A stretch of DNA of 64,000 nucleotides, from the NCBI GenBank assembly GCA_965603365.1, contig CBFDCR010000019.1, forward strand, positions 11,340-75,339, read 5' to 3'. The translations under genes were made by a program, and so were the position numbers. Below are positions 45,501 through 56,500 of this stretch, piece after piece (the stretch's first letter is position 1; every line of letters starts with the position of its first letter). The stretch is from JAHELQ01 sp965603365 (lineage in GTDB: Bacteria > Acidobacteriota > Aminicenantia > UBA2199). The notes beneath the pieces are model-generated. The model was not told the DNA's origin, ran no database searches, and saw only the letters and a list, made by a program, of their open reading frames with translations.

Positions 45501-47527
45501 AAAATAAGCGCGGCCTCCCCCACCAGGCGGTAGACATTGTCTGCCGTTATTTTTTCCGAATATGCCTTAACGTTTACATGGGGGTTTATGCGCTTGATGG
45601 TCATCTCGGCAGAGAGAGCCTTGTTCATGCCGATTCTCGAATCGTCATGCAGACATTGACGGTTTAAGTTGGACAACTCGACTTTATCGAAATCACACAC
45701 GATAATGGTGCCGAAACCGATCAATGCCAGTTGGCTAATGAGAGCCGAGGCCGAACCGCCGGCCCCGCCGACAAATACGGTTGTGGCCTTGATTTTCTCC
45801 TGGGCGGCGATACCCCAATTATGAAGCATCGTCTGCCTTTGGTACCTGCACCTTTCGTCCCGGGTCAATTTGTATCGGTCATCATACTTCTCTACTATTT
45901 CTCTACCGATGTGGTTTGAAAGATCGTCCAGGTAACCGTAAGTGATGTTTTGGGGGCCCGCTTTCAGCGCAACTTTATCGTGGTATCGATCGACCTGTTC
46001 GCTAAAGAGACCGAGAATCGACTGCCCGCTGTCTTCAATTTTATCGCCGGTTGATTCATAAAAATCTCTGTCCCGCCCATGGCCGATTTTCCCTTCCCCC
46101 CTTTCAGCCACACCGTTCCTCTTAAGCACGATATAGGCGCAAAGAAACTTCTCAAAATCATCGCCCTCTTTATCTATGACCACCGCCTGGTTCACCAGGC
46201 TGTGCTTGAGTATCGTTTGTTCCACTTCGTCAAGTTCGACCCTTACACCCCTTATCTTTACCCGCCGGTCTTTTCGACCTAAAAAATCAATGTTTCCATC
46301 CGCCAGGACCCTGCCCAGATCCCCGGTTCTAAAAAACAGGTCGTTTTTATCATTGTTAAAGGGGTTGGGAATGAAATGTTCTCGATTTAACCGCTCATCG
46401 TTATAATAACCGGTGGTCATAAATGGGGTTCTTATATATATCTCACCGGTCACATACTGTTTGCAGACTTTCAGGTTCCTATCCAGGATTAATACCCGTG
46501 CCCCCTTCAGCGGTTTACCGATGGGAATTCTCTCCCTGACAATATCCGCCTCCCTGATAAAATAAAATGTCTTTATCATCGTGGTTTCCGTCGGCCCATA
46601 CAAATTGACCAACTGGATTCTCCCGGCAAATATTTTGTACCAATTTTTCAGTTCCCCGGGATTTATTCGTTCCCCGGACAACAGGATATATTTCAAATTT
46701 CCCAGTTCATAACCTGACCGTTTTTGGGTATTAAAAAGCCTGAATACACTGGGAACGCAGTGGATCAACTCAACCTTATTCTTATCAATCCAGTCAATAA
46801 TAGAATCACCGGTCATTATTAGATCGTTCTCCGGTATACAGACCGAACCGCCGCTGCAGAGGGGAACAAAAATATCCCTTAAAAACGCATCGAAGCCGGG
46901 AGTCGTCAATTGGCTGATCCGCAAACCGCCATCTAACTTAAATGTCTCAATCTCCCAATTAATAAAATGGAGTAGACTCTTATTCTTGCCCACAATCGCC
47001 TTGGGGGTACCGTCGGTTCCGGAAGTAAAATAAACATAAATTTTATCTTCAAGGCTATAGTCGACTCTACCTTCAATCGCCGGCGATGCACCATCTTTTT
47101 CGCTTTCTGTTACAAAATCATGGGCACCGATAAATAGGGGTTTTAGTTTTCCCGAAATAGCGCTGTCTCCCCCGGCCAACTTGCGATAACTTAGATCGTC
47201 GGAAATGATATATTCAAGATCGACCAGACCGATCATTTTTCTTACTCTCTGGCTGGGATATGAACAATCCAATGGCACAAACACACAGCCTGTCTTCAAT
47301 ATCCCCAAAATTGCACAAATCAAATCGACCCTATCTTCAAGATAGATACCGATAAAACTCCCACTCTTTATCCCGTTGACAAAGATCATTTCGGCAATGT
47401 CACGGCATTTTTTTGCCAATTCAGAATACGTAAATATTTTTTCTCCATAAATTACGGCCTGCCTGTCGGCAGCCCCGGCAAAACCGCTAAAGAGCCTGTC
47501 TTGAAAACTTAAATTGTCTGCCATCAT
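42509..47527 (-). CDS. NRPS subunit: A domain with nested decayed A shell and E1/ThiF-like domain, PCP, C
   Basis: 1672 residues starting directly with an A domain (residues 10-475, no half-C). A3 is FTSGTDGTPKA near 168, A8 is RKDRRVKIRG near 418, A9 is FLCAYIV near 461. The sequence then enters a second, decayed A-like stretch: an A1-like ITYGYLDDLSN near 528, an E1-like domain at about 545-860, then an A2-like part and a ruined A3. From about 1055 it ends with the expected A10 (NGKIDRKNLPEP near 1098). PCP at 1115-1190 (GGHSL 1152). C at 1205-1650 with HHIITDA (Gly to Ala). The by-eye code is DARHLSLM, which I cannot assign (partly Ser-like). The tail is VQADFDI. The gene follows the 4960-residue NRPS gene by 25 bp. 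Confidence 0.9.
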   Translation of the reverse strand: MMADNLSFQDRLFSGFAGAADRQAVIYGEKIFTYSELAKKCRDIAEMIFVNGIKSGSFIGIYLEDRVDLICAILGILKTGCVFVPLDCSYPSQRVRKMIGLVDLEYIISDDLSYRKLAGGDSAISGKLKPLFIGAHDFVTESEKDGASPAIEGRVDYSLEDKIYVYFTSGTDGTPKAIVGKNKSLLHFINWEIETFKLDGGLRISQLTTPGFDAFLRDIFVPLCSGGSVCIPENDLIMTGDSIIDWIDKNKVELIHCVPSVFRLFNTQKRSGYELGNLKYILLSGERINPGELKNWYKIFAGRIQLVNLYGPTETTMIKTFYFIREADIVRERIPIGKPLKGARVLILDRNLKVCKQYVTGEIYIRTPFMTTGYYNDERLNREHFIPNPFNNDKNDLFFRTGDLGRVLADGNIDFLGRKDRRVKIRGVRVELDEVEQTILKHSLVNQAVVIDKEGDDFEKFLCAYIVLKRNGVAERGEGKIGHGRDRDFYESTGDKIEDSGQSILGLFSEQVDRYHDKVALKAGPQNITYGYLDDLSNHIGREIVEKYDDRYKLTRDERCRYQRQTMLHNWGIAAQEKIKATTVFVGGAGGSASALISQLALIGFGTIIVCDFDKVELSNLNRQCLHDDSRIGMNKALSAEMTIKRINPHVNVKAYSEKITADNVYRLVGEAALIFDNIDDMRAKFLLSECAAVKGIPHIISSMIDMNSYAAIFYPPLTPCFHCLYDKGFVDDIEQARQEMKVGKNPLPVVASSLFLSTSFVVNEALKFILGFEEVAYNRYFLFNQQRAADIADSPGYKLIVSTFSEHFKALSRKQGLDWDEGRGGNFLEEIVIEKDPGCLLCGNENGQKAISAGSKDEGTRMDEGQPQGVLQSVALLCDFEMGYVSGMLGALKADKTFVSLDAAIEKEDLKYIVEDSEARIIVTNNHYYELADTLRNEVNRNIEIVNVDSLNLDAAAEEFRPQAHPDPVAALLYVKEGDGTWNSLKQPQKNILHTITAHRNDLSVCPDDKLSLFYAFDTDISLADTFLALLSGATLYPYNIREKTNLYTGAEDRRYLLDPQREAVSEIREFLEAELVSCMVPNYIMPIDEIPLLPNGKIDRKNLPEPEIKRDLYYVPPKDDIEKKLVDIWSEVLEIPRDVIGTHSNFFELGGHSLRAIVLTTRIHKALHVKIPLVQIFKTQTISGLSAYLKAAVRIKYTSIEPIEMKEYYRLSSGQKRMYFLQQMDLESTTYNSQLRVSIGGNLIKDRFERSFQKLTDRHEGFRTSFVLLDDEPVQRISDKVGFAVEYYDIKEREYGAAGEAGMVAGILKDFVRPFDLSRAPVMRAGLIQLGSEKYILMVDIHHIITDAFSRGLIIKDLMAIYEDRETPALRLQYKDYVEWQNNEDQRESLKKQEEYWLREFSSEIPELHLPTDYPETAVDDSEGVYRVFSIEREEMQRLKEIARNAGATLFMIMTALFNVFLSKLSGQEDIIIGNVVIGRRHIDLEKIIGVFINPLAFRNFPEAEKRFPDFLKEVKERALDAFDNQDYPFEDLVLRLVKKREPGRNGIYDVEFALFTREMQEMLSRTPELADLKLADYPVGNRSSKKERISLVIFEFEEKMLVYFYYWENLFKEDTVLKFIDTFNHIIAAVIQTPEIRLKDIEIISQEQKSRAISEIRRAQANVQADFDI
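44365..46021 (-). other. Decayed A-domain shell hosting the E1-like domain
   Basis: Residues about 503-1055 of the 1672-residue NRPS. LFSEQVDRYHDKVAL and ITYGYLDDLSN match the start of an A domain. After the E1-like insert, VALLCDFEMGYVSGMLGALK matches the A2 region and AALLYVKEGDGTWNS stands where the A3 phosphate loop should be. Motifs A4-A8 are missing. The whole stretch falls between A9 and A10 of the outer A domain, so it is nested inside it. Confidence 0.7.
44950..45895 (-). other. E1/ThiF/MoeB-like adenylating domain inside NRPS
   Basis: Residues about 545-860. The family's N-terminal arginine motif appears as RYQRQ (561-565), followed by the ATP-binding VGGAGGSASA (586-595), CDFDKVELSNLNRQ (611-624) and an Asp-rich IFDNIDDMRAKF. 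CxxC pairs at Cys721/Cys724 and Cys840/Cys843 fit the structural zinc site. Known members adenylate the C-terminus of ThiS/MoaD-type proteins or of peptides such as microcin C precursors. In this setting it may activate a peptide or carboxylate for sulfur, nitrogen or ring chemistry (inference). Confidence 0.88.
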
Positions 47528-47552
47528 CTATTTCTCTTAGGAGCCAAAGAGC

Positions 47553-50500
47553 CTACAGGGTTACCTCTCTTTCCAGGTCTTCATATATATCGCAAAACAA
47601 CTGACTTCTCTCTTCAGCCGATATGGTTTCCACCAGCTCTATTTCGGAAATTTTAATATTTATATCGTCTATGACACAGTCTACTGTGAATTTAAAATAT
47701 TCGATGAATTTATCGATGGTATCCTCCTCGAATAAATCTGTGCTGTATTCGAGATTAAGCGATATGTTCCTGCCAAAATCGGCCCCCCGCAGGGCCATAT
47801 CAAACTTTGCCGTTCCCTTCAGGTGAACGGGTTCGGCCGCTTCTCCACTCCCCTCCCCCTCTAACTCGCCTTCATATTCATCCTGGTTTAAGAAGGTGAA
47901 TACCACATCGAAGATAGGATTCCGGCCGGGCTCCCTGACGGGCGAAATCCTATCCACCAGCTCCTCGAATTGATATTCCTGGTTCTCAAATGCCTCTAAG
48001 GTATTGTTTTTTACCTCGTTTAAAAATTCTCTAAACGATTTGCTGCCGGCCGGATAACTTCTAACTGCCAGGGTGTTTACAAACATACCGATGATCCGCT
48101 GCAGATCGGCGTGTCTTCTGCCGGCAATCGGCAGCCCTATAATAATATCTTCCTGCTCACTCAAGCGGGATAGTAGAATATTAAATACAGACAGGATAAA
48201 CATGAATAAGGTAGAATCCGTATTTTTCACGATCGCCTTTATCCTCCCCGTCTGGGCGGCGCCCAATATAAAAGCCACCGTCTTGCCTTTAAAACCCTGG
48301 ACAGTGGGCCGGCTAAAATCATAGGGCAGACTTAGAACCGGTAATTCGCCGTAAAATTCATTGAGCCAATACGACTCCTGGGAATTGATCTTTTCCCGGT
48401 AACCTTCACTGTCCTGCCATTCCGAATAGTCCTTATACTGGAGCTTTAGTGGGGGCAGCTCTTTTCCTTCATATATCCCATAAAAGTCCTCTTTTAAAAC
48501 CTGCTGGGAAATCCCATCGGAAACGATATGGTGTTGATCTACTATTAGAATTTTATTTTTCCCACTCTCTATCAAGTGGACCCGCATCAAGGGGGCCTGG
48601 CTCAAATCAAAGGGCCGGATATAGTGCTCTATCATGTCGGCATAGGCAGGTTCAACATCTGTGGTTGAATTTACCGGCATATACTCCAGCGCAAATTTCA
48701 CCGTTTCGGCTGTTTTTTGAACCGGTTCCTCGGCCGGGGTATGAAATGAAGTCCGCAGGCTTTCATGCCGCCGCATCAACTGCCTGAAAGAGTGCTCAAC
48801 CCTCTCCACGTCGATATCGCCGGCAAGGGGAACCACGTAAGGCATATTGTAGCTGGTATTACCGGGATTAAGCTGCTGAAGGAAAAACAACCTCTTCTGG
48901 ACGGGCGACAGCGGGTAGTATTCCTTTTTTTCAACCGGCCGCATCGCTATATGTTTGTCTTCTTCTGCCTCTTTTACATATAAGGCCATCTCCCTGATAG
49001 TCTGGGATTTGAATATTTCTGCCAGGGGGATCTTGACAGCCAATACTTTGTGAATTTTTGAGCTCAATATGGTCGCCCGCAGGGAGTGTCCGCCCAGCTC
49101 GAAAAAATTTGAATGTACACTTATCGAGTGTTTATCGATATCTAAGACCTCGGACCAGATGTTTAGCAACTGCCTCTCTATCTCATTCCTGGGGGTTGCT
49201 ATTCCCTCCCCCTTCGCTTCACCCCCGGGTTCGGGCAGAGCCTTTCGATTAACCTTGCCATTCACTGTCAGGGGGATGCTGTCGAGTCGAACAAAAAAAG
49301 AGGGCACCATGTATTCCGGTAATCGTCTGGCCAGATACTCCCTGAGATCGGCGGCGGCAATATTTCGATGGGCGACGATGTATGCCACTAAAGTTTTATT
49401 CCCATCCGGCTCCTGCCTGTCGATTACCGCGGCCTCCTTAATGATATCGGCAGAATAACCGATCCCCTCCAGGATGCCTTTAATACGGGACAGCTCCGGG
49501 CTAAAGCGAATCTGCTTAAAGGCATCGTCCCTGTTATTTTTCCCTAACCGTATATCCCAGCTAAGGGGAGCGGCATAATTGTGATAGCCCGACTCCTTGA
49601 GGTGAATATATATGCCCACATCATTAATCAGGCAGTTGGAAGAACAAAAGCCCGTATCCTCCGGCTGGCTCCAATATTTATCTCTTTTGGCCAGATATTG
49701 CCTGATCTCCGCTGTCGAAATGTCATCATACCTGAAAAAATCTACAAAATAGGTCTGCCCAAACACTTCATCCGCCAATTCCACATTCAACAGATCGCCA
49801 ATCCGATCCCCCCGGGCATGGTACGCCTTCCTGAACAACAACAACTTCTTCTCTATCTCTTCAACGGCAAAAATACTCCGATCAAAAAACTCCTGTAATT
49901 TGGTGTCGAATATCTGCCCCCTCGACAAGCCGGTCACAATCACATTAATGCCTCTCTCATAGGCAACCTTTGTACTGACAGTCGTTAACGCCCTGAAGCA
50001 GCCCGTGCAAACGGAGTGATCCTGGACCAGGCTTTCGGCGAATATGTCATCCATGTTTCCTGTGCGGCCGACAATATTCTCGACTCCCAGAGCGGAGGTG
50101 ATCCGGTCGATATTTTTAAAGGCAGTCGCCGAAATATAGCCGTTGTCAAACGTAAAAGTTAAAACCTTGAAGCCCATATCTACCAACCTGTACAACACGT
50201 AGGTGCTGTCTTTACCGCCGCTGTAAAGCAGCATACAGTCATACTTAGCCTGCTTTGCCTGGCCGGCCTCAGCCATTAAATGCAAGAAGTCACCCGCTCC
50301 CTTAAAATAGCCAAGGGCCTCTCTCTCGTATTTATCAAATTTTCGGCAAAAATGGCAGGTGCCATCCTCATCAAAAAAGCCAATGCCGGGATAATTCCCA
50401 GGCAGCAAACATCTCCGGCAGCGAACAGCGGCATCGGCAGCAATGGCCCCGACAGTCGATGCTGCATCGACTCTTAAAGGCAATTCCCGGCCGTAATTGA

Positions 50501-53500
50501 GCAGGTGATACTCTATTTCACCCGGTTCGACCCGGTATCCCCGTATCTTCACCTGGTTGTCCGTTCGCCCCTGGAATTCGATATTGCCGTCCAAAAGCCA
50601 CCTGGCCAAATCGCCGGTTCGGTATAGTCTGCCATTGTCACCGTAGGGAGCGGGGATAAATCTATCCCCTGTCAATTCCACATCGTTCAAATAACCCCTG
50701 GCCAGGCAGTCCCCGCCGATATATAACTCCCCCGTGATCCCGGTAGGTACAATGTTATGAAACCTGTCAAGGATATAAACCGTTGTGTTTCCCAGGGGTT
50801 TGCCAATAGGCAGGGTAGACTGCCTGGTATCTACCTCCTTTACGGGTGACTCGATGGCGGTTACCGTGGTTTCGGTGGGCCCATATTCATTATAAAAATC
50901 ACACAGCCTATACCAGTGCCTGGCCAGGTCTAAGGGGCAGACATCTCCGCCGGCAATAACCCTTCTTAACCTGCCCCTGTTTTTAATACCCATATTATTT
51001 AAGAATGCCGGGACCGCGTGTAAATGGGTCACCCGTTTATCGACCAGATAGTCTTCAAATCCTTCACGATCAAGTAATTTTCCCCTGCCGACCAACACAA
51101 GAGCGGCGCCGCTCAACAGGGTAATCCATATTTGTTCTACCGAAGCGTCAAAACTGATCGATGAAAACAGCAGGGTGCGATCATCTTCACCAATATTAAA
51201 CATCGATTTCTGGTATATCGCCAGATTAACCACACTCCCATGCTCGACCATAACGCCTTTGGGTTTCCCGGTTGAACCTGAAGTATAAATGATATAGGCA
51301 AGATTGGCCGGGGACATGTCTCTTTGAAGCGTATCGCCGGAAAGTGATCTCAAAATCCTACTGTCGAATTGATATTTACTCTTCCGTGTGGGGAGGCGGC
51401 GGCCTTCACCTCTCCTGTCAACGGTAAACAGGGCATCATACCTGAACTTCGTAAGCTCATTCTCCAGGGTGAATATCTTATCTGAAAAGGCTATGTCGGT
51501 TATCTCCGGTCGGTTTAGGGAGAGATCGGTAAAAAATCGCCGGGAAACGAACAGTTCATTAGACCAATCGGTCTTGGTCTTATAATTTTTGGCCCGGTTT
51601 TTACTCTTAAATTCCACCATCTCCCTGGTCAGCGCCTCTTTCCTATCCTGGTCCATGACGTCACCGACAAAAATATATCCCCTCTCATTCAACACGGATA
51701 TGATCTTCCCGAATACCTGCCGGAGGTAGTTGTGCCCATGAAAAGATTGAATGACACTATTCATGATGACCAGGTCGAAATTCTGTTCCGCCAATTGGTC
51801 TATCTCATGGGCGGCCAGGCAGTCCAACTTAATATTTAAAATATTCTCCTCCTCTAGCCTGGCCCTATTTTTTTCTATGATCAGGCCGGACAGGTCGGTG
51901 CCGTGATAGGATTTAACGAGAGGAGCAATTTTATACATACTCAAACCGGAAGCGCAGCCTATTTCCAGTACCTTCATGTCTTTATTCAATACAGGCTTTA
52001 ACTTTGCCAGGATATTCTGGCTGTACTCATCCATCTCCTGCCGGCTAAACGGTTCGCCGGTGTAACTGGAAATCCAGCCGCCCCCCGTAATATCGTCTAC
52101 TGCCGTCTCGCCGACGTGATGCCACAGCTCTATGTCCATCAAGGCGCTCTTCTCCACCTCTGCCTCGGCGTATACATCTGCGCTGTCCACACATATAAAC
52201 GATTCGAAACATTCACATTCCCACTGCAACCGATTGAGCGATCGAATATACCTGCTGGCCGAAACGGTAATTCGCAACTCGGCATCATCAATCAGGTTCT
52301 TAAGCCGCTTTTCCGGCAGCGATGTCTCAAGGGGAACATAGGCCCCGCCGGCCTTTAAAATACCGATTATGGCAATAATCATATGAATCGAGCGATCGAG
52401 CAATATACCGACTCTCTCTTCCAACCGGGTCTGTAAATGATCGGCCAGGAAACGGGCCAGGCGGTTGGCCTCCTGGTCAAGCTCTGCGTAAGTAAGATAG
52501 ACATCTTCGTGTTCCAGGGCGACGTTAGCCGGTGTTCTCCCTGCCTGGTCTGCAAACAGTTGATGAATGGTCTGATCTCTGGGATAATCCCTGACCGTAC
52601 CGTTAAACTCGTAGAGGAGTCGCCTCTGTTCCTCCCCTGTTTTCATCTCAATATCCTTGAGTTTTGCCAGGGGATTGTTTATGACCGCCTTAATGATATT
52701 GTGCAAATGGGTGATCAGGCGCCTTACGGTCTCCTCTTTAAACAGGCCGGAATAGTATTCGATATTTACCAGGATATCCTCATCCCGTTCATAAATCAAA
52801 AATGTCAGGTCAAATTTGGTGGCAGACAGTTTATAGTCCGGTTTCGGCAGCCTCTCATTAATGATCGGCAGCACATCAAACCTTCCCGGCTCCCGGCTCG
52901 AGGAGCCCTCGCCCACCTTCCGGAAATTCTGGACGACCATTAAGACATCGAACAAAGGATTGCGGGAGGGGTCTCTCTCGATATTCAACATGTCTATCAA
53001 GGCTTCAAACTGCACGTCTTGATTTTCAAAGGCCTCTAAACTAAAGGCGGTCACCTCGGCTAAAAACGCCTCGTAGCTCTTCTCGGCCGAGGGATAATTT
53101 CTCATGGCCAGTGTATTCACAAACATCCCCATTGTGTCCTGGAGGTCTATATGACGCCGGCCGGCTATTCCACAGCCGATGATCATATCGGTCTGGCCGG
53201 TATATTTATGAAAGAGTACATTCAGGACGGCCAGGATATTCATATAAAGGGTAGCCTGGTTTCTCGCACCAATCTCTTTAAATTTCCTTACCTCCTCCTC
53301 TTTAAGGACAAACCCACGGCAATCACCCTTAAAGGTAAAGACCGCCGGCCTTTTGAAATCGATGGGCATATTTAACCTGGGAATTTCATCGGCATAGAGA
53401 TTTAACCAATAGGCTTCCTGGTCCTTGATCAGCCCTTTCTCAACCAGGTGGTTTTGCCATTCGGAAAAATCTCTATACTGGAGTTTCAACGGTGCCAATT

Positions 53501-56500
53501 CCCGTCCATTGTAGGTGGACATAAAATCTTCGGTTAAAACCGTTTTGGATGTCCCATCGGATATGATATGGTGCATATCGACGATCCAGATGTGGTCATG
53601 GCCGGGGAGCCCGATCAATGCCGATCTTAACAGGGGTGCCCGGCTCAAATCAAAGGGTCTTATATAACTTTCGATTATCTCTTTTGCCGGTTTATGAACC
53701 GCCTGGAGATAATCTATCTTAAAATCGACCCGGGGATGAACCCTTTGTACCGGTACGTTGTCTACTTTCTCAAATGAAGTCCGTAAACTTTCATGCCTTT
53801 CGATTAATTTCTTAATCGTCCATTCGAGTTTTTCCTTATCCGTATCTTTGTCCAGGGGCAGGACCAGCGGCATGTTATAAGCGACGCTGTTAGAATCCAT
53901 CTGCTGGAGAAAATATACTCTTCGCTGGGCGGAGGACAATTTGTAATACTCCCTTTTCTCCGCCAATTCTACCTGCCTGAAGAGATCGCTCTTTTTAGTA
54001 CCGATGAGATCGGCAATCTCCCTGACCGTGGCGGCTCTAAATATCTCGATTAAGGGAAATTTTACATTGAATTCCCGATGTATCCTGGAGGCCAATATGG
54101 TGGCCCTCAACGAATGGCCGCCGATCTCGAAAAAATTTGAATCGATGCCGATGGCCTCTTTCTCGATATCCAGGATCTCTGACCATATTTTTACCAATCT
54201 TCTCTCAAGCTCACTGCCGGGGGGGGCGTATGTATCATCGGTTGTCGGTAATCCCGCCAGGTGTTTTTTCACCAGCAAGCGGATATTGACCGCCGTCACC
54301 GCCTCTTTGTCGCCGCTGCGGTAAAACTCCAGCAGTTGAATATTGGCGGCCCGCATACCTGCCGGCACTATGTATAGACTTCCCCCTTTCAGCAGCGGCC
54401 CGAATACCTGGGGCGGGGTGCCGTCAAACAGGAAGGAAGTCGGGGGCACATCATTCACTTCCAGGCGGGAGAGGAGGGAGTGGACACTGTGGTGGGTGGC
54501 GACCAGGTCTGCCCCGTCAGCACCGGCAGATAAAACAACCTGGGCCGGGTCCGAGGAACGGTTGATCGGTTCCAGATTCTCACCACTCCCTCCAGCCAAT
54601 TCCGACAATTGATCCAGCATCAGCAGTTGGCGGCTGTTTGCCTCAGCGGATTTATCCCCCGCCGGGACAAAGGCCAGCCCGGGGATCTCTTCTAAGATAC
54701 TGTCTTTGGGGAGTTTCCCCCTGTTTTCTATCATCTTTTCCAGGAGTTCCAGAAAGGTCACTTCCCCCTCGCCCAGGACCACCAGGTCTATATCGGCGTC
54801 TTGCAAGATGGTATTGTAGTCGCTGGTGGCATAAGGCCCGCCGGCTATAATCGGCAGCTCAAATCCCCAGTGGCGGATCATGGCGATTGCCTGGTGAAAA
54901 AAATCTTTATAGAAGGTTAAGCATCTTACGCCGATGACATCGGGCCGGAAATCCTCCAGCAGCGCCTTTAACTGCCTAAAGCTGTCGAAATCGATCCGGG
55001 CTTTGGCGATTTTGCCGTTAATCTTACCGGCCAGGGAACGATTTAAGTAGGTCAGCAGCGATATGAGGCCCAGGGGGGATTCCACCACATCGTAGAGCAT
55101 CCCGTCTGCCCGAAAAAACTGGGAAAGATCCAGGAGCAAGAGCCGCAAGGCCTGTTTATCGGGCCTGGGTGCGGGAAAGTGGTTCCTCATCTTCAGGTTA
55201 AGATCGGGCACACACAGCGCCTCATCGAGGGGAGAGCCAGTTGCTTCCGGGAAACTTAGGTCGTCCCGGCTGAGGCCGACAAACTGCAGCAAATCATCGA
55301 GGCTCTTTATATCCACCGACAAATAGCTGTGGTACTTTTGTACCATATCCTCTTCGGTTAATACCCTCATCTGGCGCGGCAGCACCTTGAGCAAACGCCC
55401 GGTTGACAAAAAGTAATCATTCAGGAACTCCGCCTGGTAGTTACTGGTAAAACTCTTTGCAAACGGTATTGTGGGGGTCCATTCATGAAAGGCGACATGT
55501 TCGGAATCGACAATCGCTTCTTTGGATATACCATTCTCTATGGCCAACTGCTCCATCCGGGTATTGGGATAGATCCTGACCAGGTGGATATAGGGAAAAT
55601 CCAGCCACTCGATGGATTTGATAAACGCCAATGTCTCCCTGGCCTCCTCTTCTGTCTCCGTGGGAAAGCCGTGCATGGTGTGAAGTTCCAGGATGACCTG
55701 GGGATGGTTCTTACAGATGTACCGGAGATTTTCACGCAGCCTATCGACATTCAGGCCCTTGCCGATCAACTTTTGCAGCCGGGGTGAGGCAGACTCCAGC
55801 GCCACGGCGATGTTCACCGTACCGGCCTTGACCATTAAATCGATGAATGCCGGCGTTAAGATATCCCCCCGCAGCCCGCCGGAGAAGAAGAACTGGACGT
55901 TCAAACCTTGGGCCAGGATTAACTCAAAAAAGCGGCTGCCGTTTTCGACATTCAAATTAAAAATGTCGTCGATGAAGGCAAACCGGCGGATTCCCATATC
56001 ATAGTAGAGCTTCACCTCGGCAAAAATATTCTCCGCCGACCGACAGATCTGCTTCTTCGGCCAGATGCGGTGACAGTAAGCACAATTATAGGGGCAGCCG
56101 CGGGACGATAAAATCGTTATGCAACTCTTCACCATGGTAATACCGATATGCCGGGCGTATTTCTCGTAATTTACCAGTGAACGGTCGGGCAGGGGCAGGG
56201 AGTCAAGATCCTGGGCCGGTGCACGGGTCCCGGTCCGCTGCACGTTACTATTACCGGCAGCCAGATCTTGAAGCTTTGTAAACGAGTACCTGTCAAAATC
56301 CCAACTGTGGCTCAACACCAGGGAGACCCGGTTCTTTTTTAATACCGACATCACCTCTTTTTGAGAAAAATGGGGGGGCACCAGTAAGTAAGCACCGCCG
56401 GCCTTTAATACGGCCAATATGCCGCTGACCATCGCCGCCGAGGGGGCTGTCATAATCCCGACAACGGTGCCGGGGCCGACGCCTCTGCTCCTGCATAGAC

